Shown: positions 60,593 to 64,000 of the stretch, piece after piece | Layout of the letters: each line of letters starts with the position of its first letter | Position numbering within the stretch: the first letter of the stretch is position 1 | NCBI RefSeq assembly: GCF_002897375.1 | Contig: NZ_BFAG01000001.1 | Span: 434,001-498,000, forward strand | Length of the DNA: 64,000 bases | From: Deinococcus aerius | Lineage (GTDB): Bacteria; Deinococcota; Deinococci; Deinococcales; Deinococcaceae | Reading direction: 5' to 3' | Notes under the pieces: model-generated | The model's input: the letters and a program-made list of their open reading frames with translations, nothing else | What the model was told of the DNA's origin: nothing | Database searches by the model: none | Made by a program: the position numbers and the translations under genes

Positions 60593-63037
60593 TCACCTCT
60601 GAAGGCCGAGGTACTCCTGACTGGGATTGTAGGACGGCCCGCCAAAGGTGTAGGCCACTCCGCTCGTCGGACCCAGACTCAGGCTGTGCAGCTCCGTCTC
60701 ATGAGGCTGGCCGGGCAACGAAAAGACCGTGGATGCTCCAGTGGTCAGTTCCCGGCGGATCAGCGTCTGTGCCGTACCGAACCAGGCCGTCTGCCCATTC
60801 TCGACCACGACGAAGTCGCTGTGGCTCTCGTTGCTCTGAGCGTCAATGTTGACCTGCTGCTCGAACGCCAGGGTTTCCGGGTCCAGACGGGTCAGTGAGG
60901 TGGCCGGCCCGTTGTACCAGGCCCAGAGGTTGCCTTCCCTGTCCAGCATGTAGGCGCGCACGCCGCCCATTCCCGCTGTGCCGAGGCGTGCCGCGGACGC
61001 TGCGCTCTGGCCCGTGGTGGTATCCACATGGACGAGAGACGTGTCGCTCGCCATGAACATCACATACCGGCCGCTGCGGTCATTGGTGACCGGAACTACT
61101 CGCTCGGCCTGTTTCACCGTGGGAACGGTGATACTCTGTCCCGTGCGCGGGTCGAGCCGACGCAGTTCGGGGGTATGAACGCCGTCGGACCAGATGTACC
61201 AGGCCCGGCCGAGGGCATCCAGGCCGAACTGCTCTGCCCCGGGCGCGAGGTACCCCCCACCCGCCACGAAGAACTTTTGCACCACGCCGTTCTGAATCCT
61301 GAAGAGATGGCCCATGTGGACGCCGCTCACCCAGACACTGCCGTCCTGGGCGAACTGGGTTCGCGTCAGAGAGCCTGCGCCTTCAAGGGGGAACCGCTCG
61401 GCGACTTGCCCTCCCGAACTGTGGAGCAGGGTGCTGCCTCCCTGCCCCTGTTGCACGCCCCAGAGGTCCCCGTTCCCCGCCAGGGCCAGCCCCTCAACGG
61501 CACCGAGACCAAGCGTAAGACGGCGCGGGTTGATCCTGAGGTGAAGGGGAAGCCGGTGGACTCTGGTTCTGGATGTCCCCACGATGGTTACGTCGTACGT
61601 CCCGGGCTGAGCGTCGGCGGCAACATTCAAGTTCACGTTGACCTGGCCGGATTGGACACTTGTGGGTGTCAGGCTGACGCCCGCCGGTGCCCCTTCCAGC
61701 GTCAAGCTCACCGCGTCGTTGAATCCCTCGACTGGATTGAGGACCACGGGAAGGGTGAGTTGTTCACCGGCAAAACCTTGGGCAGTGCCAACCCCGGAGG
61801 GGAAGAACAGGAAGAAATCCGGGGCGGTGAGACTGAAGGTGTACAGCGTCCCACGCCCGACCTCGTTGCCCCCCTTCTTGACGATCACATTCAGGGAACC
61901 GCTGTAGCTGGCCGCGCTCTCGTCCGCTTTGAAGGTGAGGGACGTGCCCACGGCCTGCGGCTGTACAGCTCTACCAGGTGTCCCCAGTCCACTCCTTGCC
62001 AGGCTCGCGCCGCTCACGCCGGGAAGATTGATGGTAGACGGCTCTACTGTGACGCCAGGAACGTCGGTTTCCAGCGTCACCTGACCACTGATGCCGCCGA
62101 TCTGGGCCAGAGCGACCTCGCGCGTGACCTGCTGACCAGCCTGCATGGTCAACGCGGAAGTATCGCGGAAGGACACGTCAACGCGCTCTGGGGCACGCTT
62201 AAAGCTGAGCGTCGTGCGGGCATTTGCCTCTATGTTGCGAATACGGTAGTCCGACCGGTACTCCCCACTGTTGATTTCGGTTGTGCTGAGGGCATTCCAC
62301 CCCGGCACGACACGAATATCGAGGTCGAGGCGTTGGGAATCCGAGCAGATCGCCGTACCCCTGAGCTGCGCGGCGGTGTCCGAGTACACGCGGGTGACCT
62401 GTCGCCCGTCGGCTGTGCGTTCGTCCACCTCCCCAAGGGAGTCCCCCTGAGCCGTACGAGCTTCGAGGAAGGCGAATTCGGCCCCGAAGTTGACCGCTCC
62501 CTGCTGTCCGGTGAAATCGCAGCCGTAGAGGAAAGGGAAGGTGGCCCGAGGTGTGGGGAGTCCGGCGTCCACGTTGCCTGAAACCGTGATGGTGGGTGTG
62601 CTGGCATCCACGGTGGTCCTGCTATTGGCAAGCGTCACCCCCAGTTTCCCCGTCCCAAAGGCCCACCCACTAAGGGTGCCGCGGACCCGGGCGGGGTCCA
62701 GAGCCACACCGGGAAGAGCGGTGTAATTCAGCGTCACCGTCTTGTCCCCGTTCAGCGTGACCGTCTGCGCGGTGGGGGAGGTCTGGCCGTTCACCGCGCC
62801 TCCCTCCACCTTGAACACGGCTCCCGCCTTCAGGTCCGCGAATGTCTTGCTGCCCTCCAGCGTGCCGCTGAAGACCTGAGTGTTGGTGCTGGTGTTCGTG
62901 ACTGTGACAGGTGCGGCGGGAACACCCTCAAGCTTGACCGTCAGGCTATGGGTTATGGCGGGCGTGTCGCCCCCACCGCAGGCTGTCAGAAGGGCCGTGA
63001 GGCCGAGGATGGCGCTAGATACATAAAGCTTCTTCAT
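60593..63037 (-). CDS. Large lipoprotein with Ig-like domains and propeller
   Basis: 814 residues. Lipobox LTACGGG after signal peptide MKKLYVSSAILGLTALLTAC. Several beta-sandwich domains follow, including LKLEGVPAAPVTVTNTS-like repeats and VTLETDVPGVTVEPS, VSLTLEGAPAGVSLTPTSVQ. The last 300 residues are a beta-propeller of the virginiamycin B lyase or NHL kind (GLALAGNGDLWGVQQGQGG, FAQDGSVWVSGVHMG, DREGNLWAWYNG). Surface adhesin or binding role is inferred. TAGAAT lies 11 nt before ATG. G+C is a little lower than its neighbours. Confidence 0.78.
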   Translation of the reverse strand: MKKLYVSSAILGLTALLTACGGGDTPAITHSLTVKLEGVPAAPVTVTNTSTNTQVFSGTLEGSKTFADLKAGAVFKVEGGAVNGQTSPTAQTVTLNGDKTVTLNYTALPGVALDPARVRGTLSGWAFGTGKLGVTLANSRTTVDASTPTITVSGNVDAGLPTPRATFPFLYGCDFTGQQGAVNFGAEFAFLEARTAQGDSLGEVDERTADGRQVTRVYSDTAAQLRGTAICSDSQRLDLDIRVVPGWNALSTTEINSGEYRSDYRIRNIEANARTTLSFKRAPERVDVSFRDTSALTMQAGQQVTREVALAQIGGISGQVTLETDVPGVTVEPSTINLPGVSGASLARSGLGTPGRAVQPQAVGTSLTFKADESAASYSGSLNVIVKKGGNEVGRGTLYTFSLTAPDFFLFFPSGVGTAQGFAGEQLTLPVVLNPVEGFNDAVSLTLEGAPAGVSLTPTSVQSGQVNVNLNVAADAQPGTYDVTIVGTSRTRVHRLPLHLRINPRRLTLGLGAVEGLALAGNGDLWGVQQGQGGSTLLHSSGGQVAERFPLEGAGSLTRTQFAQDGSVWVSGVHMGHLFRIQNGVVQKFFVAGGGYLAPGAEQFGLDALGRAWYIWSDGVHTPELRRLDPRTGQSITVPTVKQAERVVPVTNDRSGRYVMFMASDTSLVHVDTTTGQSAASAARLGTAGMGGVRAYMLDREGNLWAWYNGPATSLTRLDPETLAFEQQVNIDAQSNESHSDFVVVENGQTAWFGTAQTLIRRELTTGASTVFSLPGQPHETELHSLSLGPTSGVAYTFGGPSYNPSQEYLGLQR

Positions 63038-63210
63038 GTCCGCTCAGGATTCTAATAGTCTTTTTCTCGGGTCGTATGCCGATTTGTCGGCCTCCCCCCT
63101 TCATGAAGGTGGCGTCAGATTAAGGCCAGCGCGGATGGGCGCTCACTTCCGCACCCCGCCCGTCTACACGTCTGCCCTTTCCGCATGGCCCACGCGCTAG
63201 ACTCCCTCCG

Positions 63211-63276
63211 ATGTTCACCCTTCCCCACGACCATGAGGATGCCCGCGTGGTGCTTCTTCTTCGTTGGGGGCGGTGA
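63211..63276 (+). CDS. Leucine leader peptide (leaderless)
   Basis: 21 residues, ATG 7 nt after TAGACT. Near its end it reads VVLLLRWGR with three consecutive CTT codons (63253-63261), a rarely used Leu codon in this high-G+C genome. Hairpins just after it make an attenuator. The starting leader is thus translated on a leaderless RNA. Confidence 0.8.
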   Translation: MFTLPHDHEDARVVLLLRWGR

Positions 63277-63338
63277 GCGCAGCCCGGCGTTCGCTCATCC
63301 GCCCCCGAAGCCGTCAGAAGCTTCGGGGGTCTTATTTT
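63266..63338 (+). promoter_or_regulatory. Transcription attenuator for leuC
   Basis: Antiterminator: GGGGGCGGTGAGCG (63266-63279) pairs with CGCTCA-T-CCGCCCCC (about 63290-63306). Terminator: CCCCCGAAGC (63302-63311) pairs with GCTTCGGGGG (63320-63329), followed by TCTTATTTT. The two share CCCCC, so only one can form. Ribosome stalling at CTT codons would favour the antiterminator. Confidence 0.78.
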
Positions 63339-63368
63339 GAGACGCGACCTTGGAAAGGGGACAGGCAG

Positions 63369-64000
<632 letters not shown>

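Overview
This is a Deinococcus-type chromosomal segment. Evidence: very high G+C; ruvA, ftsY, holA, trpBA and leuC homologues of Deinococcus-Thermus type; a FemX-like peptidoglycan bridge enzyme beside a BamA/Omp85 protein and DivIVA; and, most tellingly, a promoter style in which a TANNNT -10 box sits about 6-8 nt before the start codon (leaderless mRNA), seen at roughly 29 starts here. The species cannot be named from sequence alone. No IS element, prophage, CRISPR array, tRNA or rRNA was seen. It is mostly ordinary core and accessory chromosome.

Layout. 0-7.2 kb: ruvA 3' end, an LtrA-like membrane protein, an uncharacterised 602-aa protein diverging from a membrane Ser/Thr kinase with a beta-propeller, a glutaredoxin-like protein and ftsY. 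7.2-13.7 kb (minus strand): a low-G+C DUF4303-like gene, a complete branched-chain amino acid ABC operon (livJHMGF) and an acyl-CoA dehydrogenase. 13.8-24 kb: GNAT, a frameshifted MFS gene, femX-like gene, secreted PpiC isomerase, TspO-like protein, argJ, a secreted small protein, a second kinase, holA. 24-30.3 kb: a quinone oxidoreductase diverging from a beta-oxidation operon (FadB-type, GNAT, zinc-ribbon stray gene, thiolase) and a ring-cleaving dioxygenase. 30.3-34 kb: CAP-domain protein, a damaged acyltransferase/polysaccharide deacetylase fusion, split chromate transporter. 34-38 kb: ribbon-helix-helix protein plus two VOC proteins, and an ABC-2 exporter operon with repeated intergenic hairpins. 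38-48 kb: HTH protein, ion channels, P450, phosphotransferase, DivIVA/YggS, BamA. 48-64 kb: tiny overlapping ORFs, RqcH/NFACT, panD, three roadblock proteins, KirBac channel, BshB-like deacetylase, cupin, gluQ, trpBA, DUF892 protein, SET-type MFS, metallo-hydrolase, an 814-aa lipoprotein, and a leucine leader/attenuator in front of leuC.

The most interesting theme is small upstream ORFs. At least four genes are preceded by a leaderless mini-ORF (16-46 codons) or mini-ORF pair whose stop codon overlaps the start of the main gene (ATGA, GTGA or TGATG), at 3.55, 3.85, 38.67 and 48.26 kb. A structurally similar Shine-Dalgarno-driven pair of tiny ORFs lies at 47.97-48.10 kb with its own hairpin and terminator. 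A fifth leaderless mini-ORF (63.21 kb) is a leucine leader peptide with three consecutive CTT codons and mutually exclusive hairpins. Other points of note: tandem octamer repeats on a ribbon-helix-helix promoter; tandem 14-bp repeats on the fad promoter; Shine-Dalgarno sequences placed in small hairpins of repeated spacers; three roadblock genes without a GTPase; and three frameshifts, each repaired by adding one C to a C run, which suggests base-calling errors rather than true mutations.
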